In this document: piece by piece, positions 46,578 to 55,670 of the stretch
Position numbering within the stretch: the stretch's first letter is position 1
Layout of the letters: each line of letters opens with the position of its first letter
Assembly: GCA_947290775.1 (NCBI GenBank)
Contig: CAMYPM010000001.1
Span: 62,001 to 126,000, forward strand
Direction: 5' to 3'
Source of the DNA: an uncultured Bacteroidales bacterium
Lineage (GTDB): Bacteria > Bacteroidota > Bacteroidia > Bacteroidales > Porphyromonadaceae
Length of the DNA stretch: 64,000 nucleotides
The notes under the pieces: model-generated
Databases searched by the model: none
What the model was told of the DNA's origin: nothing
The model's input: only the letters and a program-made list of their open reading frames with translations
Translations under genes and position numbers: made by a program

Positions 46578-46631
46578 GCAAGGTATGTTTTGAGTTACCA
46601 GAATCGTTTCGGGTAACTCAAAACGCCTTGC
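46578..46631. repeat. Long perfect inverted repeat (hairpin)
   Basis: GCAAGG plus GTTTTGAGTTACC (46578-46599) pairs with GGTAACTCAAAAC plus CCTTGC (46612-46631): 19 base pairs with one small bulge and a 12-nt loop. Confidence 0.8.
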
Positions 46632-46645
46632 CCTTGCAGGGAACT

Positions 46646-46672
46646 GAATTATCCTCCAAAGTTGGATAATTC
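46646..46672. repeat. Perfect inverted repeat (9-bp stem)
   Basis: GAATTATCC at 46646-46654 and GGATAATTC at 46664-46672, loop of 9. Confidence 0.75.
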
Positions 46673-46723
46673 CAAAGCCAACGATATCTTGTGTTGAATG
46701 GATTTGAAGAGTTCACCAATCGC

Positions 46724-46760
46724 TTCCCTTACTAAACTTATTTCCTAAAGAGTAAGGGAA
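46724..46760. repeat. Perfect inverted repeat (10-bp stem)
   Basis: TTCCCTTACT at 46724-46733 and AGTAAGGGAA at 46751-46760, loop of 17. Confidence 0.75.
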
Positions 46761-46776
46761 AACCGATAAGAATCGC

Positions 46777-46784
46777 TACCTTTG
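46777..46784 (+). promoter_or_regulatory. -7 promoter element before the nuclease leader
   Basis: TACCTTTG at 46777-46784. No -33 TTG at 19-21 bp; the region upstream is taken up by the 46724-46760 hairpin, which could overlap RNA polymerase contacts. Confidence 0.45.
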
Positions 46785-46790
46785 GGCTCA

Positions 46791-46897
46791 TTATCGGACT
46801 GCTAATGACCTAAGAAAACAATTGAAACAACATACGAATCTCCTTCGCTCATCTCATAGGCTTTGGTCAGCCTCGCAGGGATAGCGAAGGAGTTTTT
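46791..46897 (+). promoter_or_regulatory. Leader with attenuator-type terminator upstream of the DUF262 gene
   Basis: From the likely start near 46791 the leader runs about 107 nt to an intrinsic terminator. CTCCTTCGCT (46840-46849) pairs with AGCGAAGGAG (46883-46892), with an inner GGCT/AGCC hairpin, then TTTTTGC. The T-run ends 16 bp before the nuclease ATG at 46914. Transcripts starting at 46777 would have to read through it to express the nuclease. It could be an attenuator, or the 3' end of a separate small RNA. Confidence 0.55.
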
Positions 46898-46913
46898 GCT
46901 TTATTCCATAAAT

Positions 46914-48725
46914 ATGGCAACAAAAAATATAGAACCCAAGCTACGGCTCATCAGCGAATACACCCTATTGGAGCGTGATGACATTTTCGAGATTCCTCAA
47001 TACCAACGTGCCTACTCATGGACTACGTTGCATTGTGCAAAACTTTGGCAAGACATCGAAACATTCATTGATTCAGACGCTGAAGACCCTTATTTCTTCG
47101 GTACTGTAATCATTGATTGTTCTACACCCAATCATTTAAGCCTTATTGACGGACAACAGAGAACCACTACTTTTCTCCTGCTTCTTAAGGCTTTGCAACT
47201 TTGTCTGAAAGACCTTTTAGACAATTTCAATTTCAGTCCTGACACAACGGCTTTGGTTATGGGTTTGAATAGAAGCTATGACACCATTTGCCGAATACTT
47301 TATAAGGCTGATGATGACAAGCAGGTGGATATGAAAGCCAATTGGGATAACGCACGCGGCATTACCATTCTTGAAAACAATTCTATCAACGAATTGTACA
47401 AAGATGATTTTCGCCTAATCATTGAAGCGGAAAATTTCAAAGAAGCAGAGCAAGCTGTTCACAAGTTTCCTCGCAAACAGAAAGATAATAAATATACCAA
47501 CTTCTTCCGCAACTTCAAGTACTTCTTCGATTGCCTCTCGAAGTATAAAGAATCCAATCTAAACAATTTTGCCAAGATATTCTTGTCAAAGTGCCAGATT
47601 ATCGAAATCAAGAGTTGGCAGATAGAACAAGCGATAACGATGTTCAACTCGTTGAACTCTACAGGTATGCCGCTTTCAGATGCCGACATTATCTCGGCAC
47701 AACTTTACTCTCGTGCCGGTGATGACGGCAAAGATGCTTTCATTGCCGAGTGGCAGAAAATCAATACCGCAGCAAACCAACTTGCGCAGAAGAAGATTGT
47801 GGATATTGACGGCGTGCTCCAACAATTCATGTACATAAACCGTGCGGCAAAAAACCACTACAAGCAAAACGAGGTTACAACACCCGGTTTGCGCAAATAT
47901 TATCTGACCGAACACCCCGAGTTGTTGACTGAACCACTTACTCTTTGCGCCTCATTCAAGAAAATCCTTGATATTTGGGAAGCAATAAAAGATTTCCCTG
48001 TAATCAAGTTGCTATTGAAATTCAATGAAAACTTCAAACTGTTCCTTGTTTCCTATCTATTTAGATATGACGTGTCAATGCTGACAAAAGAAACAGTTAC
48101 TCCATTTGCAGAGTGCTTGCTCCGTCTATTCGCTATTATTGAAGTAGGCGATGCAGGTTATTCCGCATCCAAATTCAAGACTTTCCTCTTTAACGAGAAC
48201 TTTAATTTGGTGAAGCCTTCATATTCATTAGCTGAAATTATTGAAAATTTCAACCGACATATCAATAACACATGGAAGCCCAAAGACGTAGAAGATGATT
48301 TGCGTGAGTACCAAAAGAACATACTTGTCTATCTGAATGAATATCTCTATGCTAAGGAACAACACAGATATTACGACATAGATGAGAGAACTAATGTAGA
48401 ACACATTATGCCCGCAAGCGGTCATAACATCGAGATTATCCGCATTGATGCAGGTATAGAAGACCCCGAAGAATTTGCAGTCCTCGTCAATCAACTTGGC
48501 AACAAAATTCTTTTGGAGGAAATAATCAACAAGACTATCGGCAATGATTGGTTCAAGACAAAGAAAGGAAGCACATTGTCGAGCAAGTCGGGTTATGTAG
48601 GTAGCAGCTTCGGCTTTGCCCTTGACCTTGCCAAATACTCAAAAGACCGATGGGAGAAAGATGATATAGAAAAAGCAACCGAAGAAGCGGTAAAACGTAT
48701 CAGTAAGTTTATCTTTGACGCTTAA
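46914..48725 (+). CDS. DUF262/DUF1524 (GmrSD-type) restriction nuclease
   Basis: A 603-residue protein. The N-terminal DUF262 domain has IPQYQRAYSW and the NTP-binding SLIDGQQRTTTFLLLL. The C-terminal DUF1524 domain has the HNH-like DERTNVEHIMPAS and LVNQLGNKILLEE. This is the single-chain GmrSD layout; family members cut modified phage DNA in an NTP-dependent way, and others act in phosphorothioate or BREX-linked defence. I start at ATG 46914 since a longer frame from 46863 would begin inside the terminator hairpin. Base composition is more AT-rich than the flanks. Its 3' end overlaps the broken integrase by 17 bp. Confidence 0.85.
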   Translation: MATKNIEPKLRLISEYTLLERDDIFEIPQYQRAYSWTTLHCAKLWQDIETFIDSDAEDPYFFGTVIIDCSTPNHLSLIDGQQRTTTFLLLLKALQLCLKDLLDNFNFSPDTTALVMGLNRSYDTICRILYKADDDKQVDMKANWDNARGITILENNSINELYKDDFRLIIEAENFKEAEQAVHKFPRKQKDNKYTNFFRNFKYFFDCLSKYKESNLNNFAKIFLSKCQIIEIKSWQIEQAITMFNSLNSTGMPLSDADIISAQLYSRAGDDGKDAFIAEWQKINTAANQLAQKKIVDIDGVLQQFMYINRAAKNHYKQNEVTTPGLRKYYLTEHPELLTEPLTLCASFKKILDIWEAIKDFPVIKLLLKFNENFKLFLVSYLFRYDVSMLTKETVTPFAECLLRLFAIIEVGDAGYSASKFKTFLFNENFNLVKPSYSLAEIIENFNRHINNTWKPKDVEDDLREYQKNILVYLNEYLYAKEQHRYYDIDERTNVEHIMPASGHNIEIIRIDAGIEDPEEFAVLVNQLGNKILLEEIINKTIGNDWFKTKKGSTLSSKSGYVGSSFGFALDLAKYSKDRWEKDDIEKATEEAVKRISKFIFDA

Positions 48726-49701
48726 TCTTATGGAATATATAATGCGGAACGGGAAATATTCTGCCGTCTTCGCTTAATCCCCTGTACTTTTCCAAAATGC
48801 GGAGGGGAACATCAAGCAGACGGATATTTGATTCCACTCCCGTCTTTTGGCGGTTGGTTTTTATCCATTGGTGCTCATCGAAATAAGTCACGATGTTCTC
48901 CTCTCTCAGATTGCGTATATCCGAAAAGCTTAATTCCGTGAAGATGCAGAACAGGAACATATCGCGGTAGAGTTCCTGCTTGGCGTTTTTCAGCTTTCCG
49001 TCCATCAAGAGTTGGATTTCCTCTTTAGTGAGAAATGTGCGAACCGTATCCTCCTTCTTGATTTCGTAATCGTGGAAAGGATCACGCACTAACCACTCGT
49101 TGCTGATGGCTACCGAAACCATCGTGCGGAGCGGGTAGACGCAAATCCACACGGTATTGTTGCAATAATGCTTTTCTGTGCGCAGGAACATGTCGAAGTC
49201 CATGATGAACGACTGGGGCAGTTCCTTCAAGGCGATGTCCTGCACATGGTAGCGTTGCATCAGAAACTTTTTCAAGTGTTTGTACACCACAAGGTATTTC
49301 TCGTATGACTTCTTGGACTTCATCCCGGCTTCCACCATCTTGGCATAGTCGGCGGTGAATTGCTCATAGACTTTCATCAACGTGTGACATCGGTGATCCA
49401 ACCCCAAGAAAGCGTTCTTTACCTTTTCAGCCGTGACAAAGTTGTCCCTGTCCATTCCCTTATAGTGGGTGTTTATCTTCACTCGGATTTTGTCCAGAAT
49501 ACGGTTGGTTTCTATCGCAACGGTGCTCCTGCCCGTTGCCCGTCCCGTCTTGGTTTCCCAAATCTTGGGGTCGATAGTCAGCTTGCAACTGAATTGCGTC
49601 TTTGTCCCGTCCACCGTGATACGCCCCATGATGGGCACCGTACCGTCCTTTTTCACTACCTGTCGTTTGAGGTAGAAGATTGTCGAAAATGTACTTCTCA
49701 T
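48709..49701 (-). pseudogene. Tyrosine recombinase/integrase, C-terminally truncated
   Basis: The 330-residue frame starts MRSTFSTIFYLKRQVVKKDG, a standard opening for Bacteroidota mobile-element integrases. It has an Arm-binding and SAM-like core domain (MEQF...KKSYEKYLVVYKHL region near 115-145) and the start of the catalytic domain (LTKEEIQLLMDGKL, TELSFSDIRNLREENI). It breaks off after GRIFPVPHY, before the H-x-x-R, His/Trp and nucleophile Tyr motifs. The tail IFHKIKRQR reads into sequence shared with the nuclease 3' end. It cannot recombine DNA by itself and marks an old integration. Confidence 0.85.
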
Positions 49702-50035
49702 TACTCTACTCGTTTTTTTGTGATTACAAAATTAATTCGGGTAGAGCTGATGGAATGTATGCAAAACGCGGCAGACCGGAGAGGATAAATCCAAAGGCGA
49801 AAATTCTTCGACAATTATTAGGTATTCAGCCACTTATTACCTGATATTGTGCCATAAAGCGCCTGAATTCCGTTGGTCACGAATAGGTAACGCAGTTCAG
49901 GCTTCAATTGGCGTTTTCAAGGTTTCTCGTGGCGTTTACACATCATTTGAAAATCCTTTAATCATCTGTATCTCAAATCATCCTCCCCGTTCTTCCGTAT
50001 ATCAAGAAAAAATAGTACTTTTGTGTAAGTAAAAC
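49702..50035. other. Spacer between integrase remnant and nfeD
   Basis: No gene. It holds an inverted repeat, GCCTGAATT at 49861 with GTTCAGGC ending near 49905, and a rightward -7 box TACTTTTG at 50016-50023 that probably drives nfeD (ATG 50036). The sequence TTTGTGATTACAAA upstream of the integrase start may belong to the former element end. Confidence 0.5.
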
Positions 50036-50539
50036 ATGAACGGTGCGTATTTTTGGTTAGTAGCCGGGCTACTCCTTTTGCTAGCGGAGCTATTTACTCC
50101 GGGCTTCGTAGTCTGCTGCTTTGGAATAGGTGCTTTGGTGGCTTGTTTGGCAAGCTTTCTCGGTGCCGGACTCTTCTGGCAAGTCTTTTGCTTTGCAGTA
50201 GGTTCCTTTGCTACCCTGTTTCTTCTCCGTCCCTTGTTAAATAGGGGACTGCGCAAACGTAAATTAGCCGGCAAACTTCACCCTGCCACTGACAAAGATG
50301 GATCTCTTCCTACCGGAATGGATGCCCTAAAGGGTCGCAGTGCCTTGGTCGTGAAAGAAATAGACGGCATTGAAGGTATCGGCCGCGTAGCCATTGATGG
50401 AGACGAATGGCCGGCAAAAGCTGCTACCACGGAAGAGAAGTTCAACGTAGGGGAGAGAATCATCGTTACAGACAATGAGAGTATTGTACTTGTCGTTGCC
50501 CCCTATCCTGGCGCTCAATCAAATACAGCTGACAATTAA
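50036..50539 (+). CDS. NfeD-family membrane protein
   Basis: A 167-residue short NfeD. Three or four N-terminal helices (MNGAYFWLVAGLLLLLAELF onward, to about residue 68) precede a soluble C-terminal OB-fold domain (about 85-160, GRSALVVKEIDGIEGIGRVAIDGDEWPAKA). NfeD and slipin proteins work together in membrane-domain organisation and quality control. The slipin follows 23 bp later, supporting the pairing. Confidence 0.9.
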   Translation: MNGAYFWLVAGLLLLLAELFTPGFVVCCFGIGALVACLASFLGAGLFWQVFCFAVGSFATLFLLRPLLNRGLRKRKLAGKLHPATDKDGSLPTGMDALKGRSALVVKEIDGIEGIGRVAIDGDEWPAKAATTEEKFNVGERIIVTDNESIVLVVAPYPGAQSNTADN

Positions 50540-50562
50540 AATACCTATAAACTCATATCCCT

Positions 50563-51576
50563 ATGACAGCAACATTCATCACTGTGATCGTCATCGTCCT
50601 ATTGGTTATTTTCATAGTAGCCAAGGGACTGATCATTGTGCAACAGTCCGAAACTATGGTCATTGAGCGCTTAGGCCGCTACGAAAAGACGCTCTCAAGT
50701 GGGGTGAATATTATCTTCCCCTTTATTGATAAACCGCGCTCCATGATGTGGCGCTATACCACGCGCAACATAAAAGGCGATTTATTGGTTAGGGTGGTGC
50801 CCGTAACACGAATTGATTTACGCGAAACAGTGTACGACTTTGATCGCCAAAGTGTGATTACACGCGACAATGTAGTCACAGAGATCAATGCGGTACTATA
50901 CTTTCAGATAGTAGATCCCACTCGTGCTATGTACGAGATATCCAACCTCCCCATAGCTATTGAGATGCTGACACAAACGAGTCTGCGTAACGTGATCGGT
51001 GAAATGGATTTGGATGAGACACTCACCAGTCGCGATACGATCAATAGTAAGCTCCGCGACATACTTGATGAAGCCACCAATAAGTGGGGTGTAAAAGTGA
51101 ACCGTATTGAGCTGCAAGATATCAATCCGCCACGCGATATCCGCGATGCTATGGAAAAGCAAATGCGTGCTGAGCGTGATAAGCGAGCTCAAATATTAAC
51201 TGCAGAGGGTCAGAAAGAGGCTGCTATTCGTGAGTCAGAAGGGAAAATGCAGTCTTCAATCAATCATGCGGAAGGACTTAAGCAGGCGGAAATATTAGCT
51301 GCTGAGGCAGAACGACAGAGTAAAATACTTCGTGCAGAGGGAGAAGCGTCTGCCATTAACCGTATCACAGAGGCGCTCTCAGCCTCTGGTGCCGATCCTA
51401 CGCAATACCTCATCGCTATTCGCTATTTGGAAACCCTTTCATCCCTAAGCGAGGGAAATAAGTCAAAACTTGTTTATCTGCCCTATGAAGCAACCGGTAT
51501 TTTAAGTGCATTGGGAGGTATCAAAGAAATTAGCAAGGGCAGCATCATACCCGGTGTTCCAGCTGAAAAGAACTAA
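50563..51576 (+). CDS. SPFH/stomatin-like protein (slipin)
   Basis: A 337-residue protein with one N-terminal helix (about 4-24, FITVIVIVLLVIFIVAKGLII). The SPFH domain starts QQSETMVIERLGRYEKTLSSGVN and includes TRDNVVTEINAVLYFQI. A long Ala/Glu-rich coiled coil (AEGLKQAEILAAEAERQSK) precedes the C-terminal oligomerisation region. Partner of the NfeD gene upstream. Its stop overlaps the start of the glycosyltransferase (TAATG). Confidence 0.93.
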   Translation: MTATFITVIVIVLLVIFIVAKGLIIVQQSETMVIERLGRYEKTLSSGVNIIFPFIDKPRSMMWRYTTRNIKGDLLVRVVPVTRIDLRETVYDFDRQSVITRDNVVTEINAVLYFQIVDPTRAMYEISNLPIAIEMLTQTSLRNVIGEMDLDETLTSRDTINSKLRDILDEATNKWGVKVNRIELQDINPPRDIRDAMEKQMRAERDKRAQILTAEGQKEAAIRESEGKMQSSINHAEGLKQAEILAAEAERQSKILRAEGEASAINRITEALSASGADPTQYLIAIRYLETLSSLSEGNKSKLVYLPYEATGILSALGGIKEISKGSIIPGVPAEKN

Positions 51577-52556
51577 TGTTGCAAGAGAAACAGTTTCCAT
51601 ACGATTTATCTATAGTGATTCCGCTACTAAACGAAGCGGAGTCACTGCCTTTTTTACAGGAACGCATTGAGGCTACTATGAAAGCGGCTGAAATGTGCTA
51701 CGAGGTGATCTATATAGACGATGGCAGTACGGACAATAGCTGGTCGGTCATTAAGTCGCTGCATGCAGCCTATCCGGAGCGTATAAAAGCCCTTCGCTTT
51801 GTGCGCAACAATGGCAAGAGTGCTGCCCTGCAATGTGGCTTTACCAAAGCTGCGGGGCGACTCGTTGCTACGATGGATGCCGATCTGCAGGATGCTCCCG
51901 AAGAGCTACCCGCTATGTGTCGTATGATCTATGAGGAAAACTTAGATTTGGTAAGCGGATGGAAAAAAACGAGATATGACCCTAAGCTAACTAAGAACCT
52001 CCCCTCCAAGCTATTCAATGCTACAGCACGACGTGTATCCGGCATACACAATCTACATGACTTCAACTGCGGTATAAAGGTGTATAGGCAGGAAGTAATT
52101 AAGTCTATTGAGCTGTATAACGACATGCACCGCTACATACCGATTATGGCAAAGGAAGCCGGTTACGCACGAATCGGAGAAAAAGAGGTAAAGCATGCAC
52201 CACGCACTTATGGGCACTCTAAGTTTGGCATTAATCGGTTCTTTCATGGATACTTGGATCTGCTCACACTATGGTTTATGTCTCGATTCGGGCGTAGACC
52301 CATGCACTTTTTCGGCTTTTGGGGAAGCATTATTTTTCTAATCGGGATCATTGCTCTAATAGTGGTTTTTGTCATCAAGTTAGTCGCTCTCACTCGAGGC
52401 GTAGCTGCGCCTTTGGTAACCGACAGAGTGTACTTTTTCATCGCTATTACAGCCATGATTATTGGCACACAGCTTTTCACCGCTGGTTTTATCGGAGAGA
52501 TTTTATCTCGCAATGCGCTCAATAGAAATCAGTACAATATCAAAGAGGAATTGTAG
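51576..52556 (+). CDS. GT2-family glycosyltransferase (dolichyl-phosphate-mannose-synthase-like)
   Basis: A 326-residue enzyme. The catalytic domain begins LSIVIPLLNEAESLPFL, has the DDGSTDNSW and MDADLQDAPEELP (DxD) motifs, and the FNCGIKVYRQE segment. Two C-terminal helices (about 235-258 and 280-305) anchor it in the membrane, as in ArnC/DPM-type enzymes that load a sugar onto undecaprenyl phosphate. The sugar is unknown. Confidence 0.9.
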   Translation: MLQEKQFPYDLSIVIPLLNEAESLPFLQERIEATMKAAEMCYEVIYIDDGSTDNSWSVIKSLHAAYPERIKALRFVRNNGKSAALQCGFTKAAGRLVATMDADLQDAPEELPAMCRMIYEENLDLVSGWKKTRYDPKLTKNLPSKLFNATARRVSGIHNLHDFNCGIKVYRQEVIKSIELYNDMHRYIPIMAKEAGYARIGEKEVKHAPRTYGHSKFGINRFFHGYLDLLTLWFMSRFGRRPMHFFGFWGSIIFLIGIIALIVVFVIKLVALTRGVAAPLVTDRVYFFIAITAMIIGTQLFTAGFIGEILSRNALNRNQYNIKEEL

Positions 52557-52558
52557 CC

Positions 52559-53629
52559 ATGAACGATAAGAAGCGCTTCCGTTTTACCTCTGTGGGTATA
52601 GCCCTCTCGCTACTGCTCATTGCTCTCAGTTGCACAAAGGGCAAAAGTAAAGTAGACTTTTACTTCAATCAAGGCGAGGCTTTTCATACCTTTTACGATA
52701 TAAAGTATAGCTCCGACCGACCTTTGGACGAGCCGATTGATAAGGCTTTGCACGAGCTTAACAATGTGGCCAATCCGTTTGAAGAGGGTACGCTATTGTA
52801 TAAGATCAACCATAATCAGCCTCATCAGATAGACAGTATTTTTAGAGTGCTTTTTGAGAGTGCCCTAAAGGTTTCTGAGGCTACCGGAGGTAGGTATGAC
52901 ATTACTGTAGGTCCTTTTGTGAATGCTTGGGGTTTTGGCTTTGAACCATCTGCCTGGCCTGAGGGAAATGTGCCGGAGGAGGCATTGGACAGTATTCGTC
53001 AGTTTGTGGGATATACCAAGGTCCGCATTCAAGGGGATACGCTCTACAAGGCAGATCCTCGGATACGCTTGGATATGGCTTCTATTGCCAAAGGCTACGC
53101 ATCCGATTTAGTGGCTAAAGCACTCTCCGACAATGCCTCTGAAAACTACCTGGTTGAGATAGGAGGAGAAATAGCCTTTGCCGGGCTTAATCCCGAAAGG
53201 GTACCATGGCGTGTAGGGGTAAGTAAGCCTATATTCGACACCTTAGGATTAGCCTCCGATGAGTTAGCCTGCGTTTTGCATCTCACAGGAAAGGGAGGAA
53301 TGGCTACAAGCGGCAATTATCACAACTACAAAGTGCGTCCCGATGGCTCCCGCTATGCACATACTATAGACCCCCTATCCGGTCGTCCGATTGAAAGTGA
53401 TGTCCTAAGTGCCACCATTATTGCCCCCAACTGTGCCATAGCAGATGCATTAGCTACTGCTTCAATGACCTTAGGCAGTGAGCGCGCCCTGCAACTATGT
53501 GAGGCATGGAATGAGGTAGAATGCTTACTTTTGGTTACTGATAGCACTTCACAAGAGGGATATCGAATGATCCAATCATCAGGAATGAAAAGATTTTTGG
53601 AAGAAAATACAACCGATGGTAAAGAGTAA
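52559..53629 (+). CDS. apbE: FAD:protein FMN transferase
   Basis: A 356-residue lipoprotein-type ApbE (lipobox LIALSC near 20-25). It has the YDITVGPFVNAWGFG segment, the AKGYASDLVAK motif, ENYLVEIGGEIAFAG and the Mg-binding end motif YAHTIDPLSGRPI with DALATASMTLG. It attaches FMN covalently to Thr residues of exported flavoproteins such as the NQR and RNF subunits. It overlaps the next gene by 14 bp. Confidence 0.92.
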   Translation: MNDKKRFRFTSVGIALSLLLIALSCTKGKSKVDFYFNQGEAFHTFYDIKYSSDRPLDEPIDKALHELNNVANPFEEGTLLYKINHNQPHQIDSIFRVLFESALKVSEATGGRYDITVGPFVNAWGFGFEPSAWPEGNVPEEALDSIRQFVGYTKVRIQGDTLYKADPRIRLDMASIAKGYASDLVAKALSDNASENYLVEIGGEIAFAGLNPERVPWRVGVSKPIFDTLGLASDELACVLHLTGKGGMATSGNYHNYKVRPDGSRYAHTIDPLSGRPIESDVLSATIIAPNCAIADALATASMTLGSERALQLCEAWNEVECLLLVTDSTSQEGYRMIQSSGMKRFLEENTTDGKE

Positions 53630-54062
53630 AGAAAAACTATTAGAAATAGATAGGAGATACCTGCGGATGGCCCGCATATGGGCAGAGAACTCGTATTGTC
53701 AACGCCGGCAGGTAGGGGCTTTGATAGTTAAGGACAATATGATCATCTCGGATGGATATAATGGTACCCCCTCGGGATTTGAAAATATCTGCGAAGATGA
53801 GACCGGTATTACCAAACCCTATGTGCTTCATGCTGAGGCAAATGCCATCACTAAGGTTGCAGCCAGCACCAATGATAGCAGTGGCGCTACTATTTACATC
53901 ACGGCATCTCCCTGCTTAGAGTGTGCTAAACTGATCATCCAGAGCAAAATAAAACGTGTCGTTTACGATGATGAATATAGGCTAAAAGACGGCATTGAGC
54001 TACTGCAAAGAGCCGGAATAGAGGTGGTCTGTCTTCCCATCGAACAGAGTGAAAAGGAGTAA
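53616..54062 (+). CDS. dCMP deaminase family protein
   Basis: A 148-residue zinc deaminase (ComEB/Dctd group). The zinc motifs are VLHAEANAITK and SPCLECAKLIIQ, with CQRRQVGALIVKDN and GYNGTPSGFENICED upstream. It converts dCMP to dUMP for dTTP synthesis. The ATG lies inside the apbE 3' end, so translation is likely coupled. Confidence 0.92.
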   Translation: MVKSKEKLLEIDRRYLRMARIWAENSYCQRRQVGALIVKDNMIISDGYNGTPSGFENICEDETGITKPYVLHAEANAITKVAASTNDSSGATIYITASPCLECAKLIIQSKIKRVVYDDEYRLKDGIELLQRAGIEVVCLPIEQSEKE

Positions 54063-54072
54063 CTAAAAGAAT

Positions 54073-55668
54073 ATGAACAAAAGAAACGGAGCCTCAGCAA
54101 AATGGCGATTTGGCATAGTGGCTCTTATTGCCTTTCTATTGGGTATTGGCTTAACACTACTCTTGATGAGCGTTAAGCGCAATAGAGCAAAGAATGACTT
54201 GCAACGAACCATCAATATCATTAAGGAAAACTATGTAGATAAGGTTGATATTGATGATTTGGAAGAGAGTCTTATTCCTCATCTACTAAACAATCTGGAT
54301 CCTCACTCCACCTATCTCACACGAGAAGAGAGCGAAATAGATATGCAACGCTTAGATGGAGCTTTCTATGGTGTCGGCATATCGTTCAATACGCTCATCG
54401 ATACTCCTGTGGTTGTAAATGTTATAATGGGGGGACCGGCTGAGCGCGCCGGGCTGCAGAATGGCGACCGTATTATGGCTGCAGATGGCGAAAGTCTCTT
54501 AGATGAACTCTCCTCAGAAGACATTCAGAAGCGACTAAAAGGCAAACGTGGTTCGGTGGTTGACCTATCCATACTTCGAAGTGGCAAAAGCCTCAATATA
54601 CCGGTAACTCGCGATGAGGTGCCTATCCAAAGCATCGATGTGAGTTATATGGTTGCTCCCGAGGTTGGATTAATCCGCATCAACGGGTGGTCACGAAGCA
54701 CTTACAGCGAGTTCATTACCTGTGTCGCCAAGTTGCTCAAAGAGAATATGAAAGCGCTTGTAATAGATCTGCGTGATAATGCAGGAGGCTATTTAGAGCC
54801 GGCAATCGAGGTGGCCAATGAATTTCTCGCTAAAGGGCAAATGATCGTGTACAACGAGGGGAAAGCCTATCCCAAAGAGGAGTATATAGCTAATGGCCGC
54901 GGAATGTTTCCCAATCTCCCGCTCACCATATTAGTAAACGAGCTTTCGGCCAGTAGTAGTGAGGTTTTCGCTGCGGCTATGCAGGATCACGATAGGGCAA
55001 CCATCGTCGGCAGACGTACCTTTGGTAAAGGATTGGTACAGCGTCCCTTCTTCCTCCCCGACAGCAGCCAAATACGCCTTACAATAGCTCGCTACTACAC
55101 ACCGAGTGGACGCTCTATACAGAAAGAGTACACCATGGGGGATAAAGACGAATATAGCCGTGACTTATTGGATAGAATGAATGCAGGAGAGGCTTATGCG
55201 GTCGATAGTACGCTATTCAGTGAAGCACCCCAATATACCACTGATAGTGGTCGTGTAGTCTATGGGGGATATGGCGTAATGCCTGATGTATTTGTAGCAG
55301 CGGATAGCACGCATTCTAATTCCTACTACTTGCGCCTCATTGAGTCCGGACTGATCTCCGAGTTTGCTTTTCGTTATGCAGATACTAATCGTAAGGCGCT
55401 ATCCTCTTTGCATTCACCTCAAGAGATAGCTGATTATCTCCGACAGAAGGGCACACTCATTCATTCGCTGGCAAGCTATGCAGCCAAACATGGCATACAG
55501 CAGCGCACTATCCTGCTGCAGGAGGCTGCTCCACAGCTGGAGCGCGTCCTTTTTGCGCAGATTGCCCAGTTTATTTTGGGCACGGAAGGGTTCTATTGCA
55601 TATATTACAAAGACGACACTACTATTGCTGCCGCTATAGAGGTGCTGAAGAAGCAAATAGAGGCATAA
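54073..55668 (+). CDS. S41 C-terminal processing protease
   Basis: A 531-residue protease with one N-terminal helix (about 13-35, FGIVALIAFLLGIGLTLLLM). A PDZ domain (about 90-180, VNVIMGGPAERAGLQNGDRI) is followed by the S41 core. The catalytic Ser is in NELSASSSEVFAAAMQ and the Lys in RRTFGKGLVQ. The extra C-terminal 150 residues are common in Bacteroidota CtpA. It trims or degrades periplasmic proteins. It sits 10 bp after the deaminase gene and 2 bp before the cyclo-ligase gene. Confidence 0.93.
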   Translation: MNKRNGASAKWRFGIVALIAFLLGIGLTLLLMSVKRNRAKNDLQRTINIIKENYVDKVDIDDLEESLIPHLLNNLDPHSTYLTREESEIDMQRLDGAFYGVGISFNTLIDTPVVVNVIMGGPAERAGLQNGDRIMAADGESLLDELSSEDIQKRLKGKRGSVVDLSILRSGKSLNIPVTRDEVPIQSIDVSYMVAPEVGLIRINGWSRSTYSEFITCVAKLLKENMKALVIDLRDNAGGYLEPAIEVANEFLAKGQMIVYNEGKAYPKEEYIANGRGMFPNLPLTILVNELSASSSEVFAAAMQDHDRATIVGRRTFGKGLVQRPFFLPDSSQIRLTIARYYTPSGRSIQKEYTMGDKDEYSRDLLDRMNAGEAYAVDSTLFSEAPQYTTDSGRVVYGGYGVMPDVFVAADSTHSNSYYLRLIESGLISEFAFRYADTNRKALSSLHSPQEIADYLRQKGTLIHSLASYAAKHGIQQRTILLQEAAPQLERVLFAQIAQFILGTEGFYCIYYKDDTTIAAAIEVLKKQIEA

Positions 55669-55670
55669 GA

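Noticed and set aside
45552..50035. Complete integrative element with att sites
   Set aside because: No direct repeat pair, no mobilisation or replication genes, and the only integrase is truncated.
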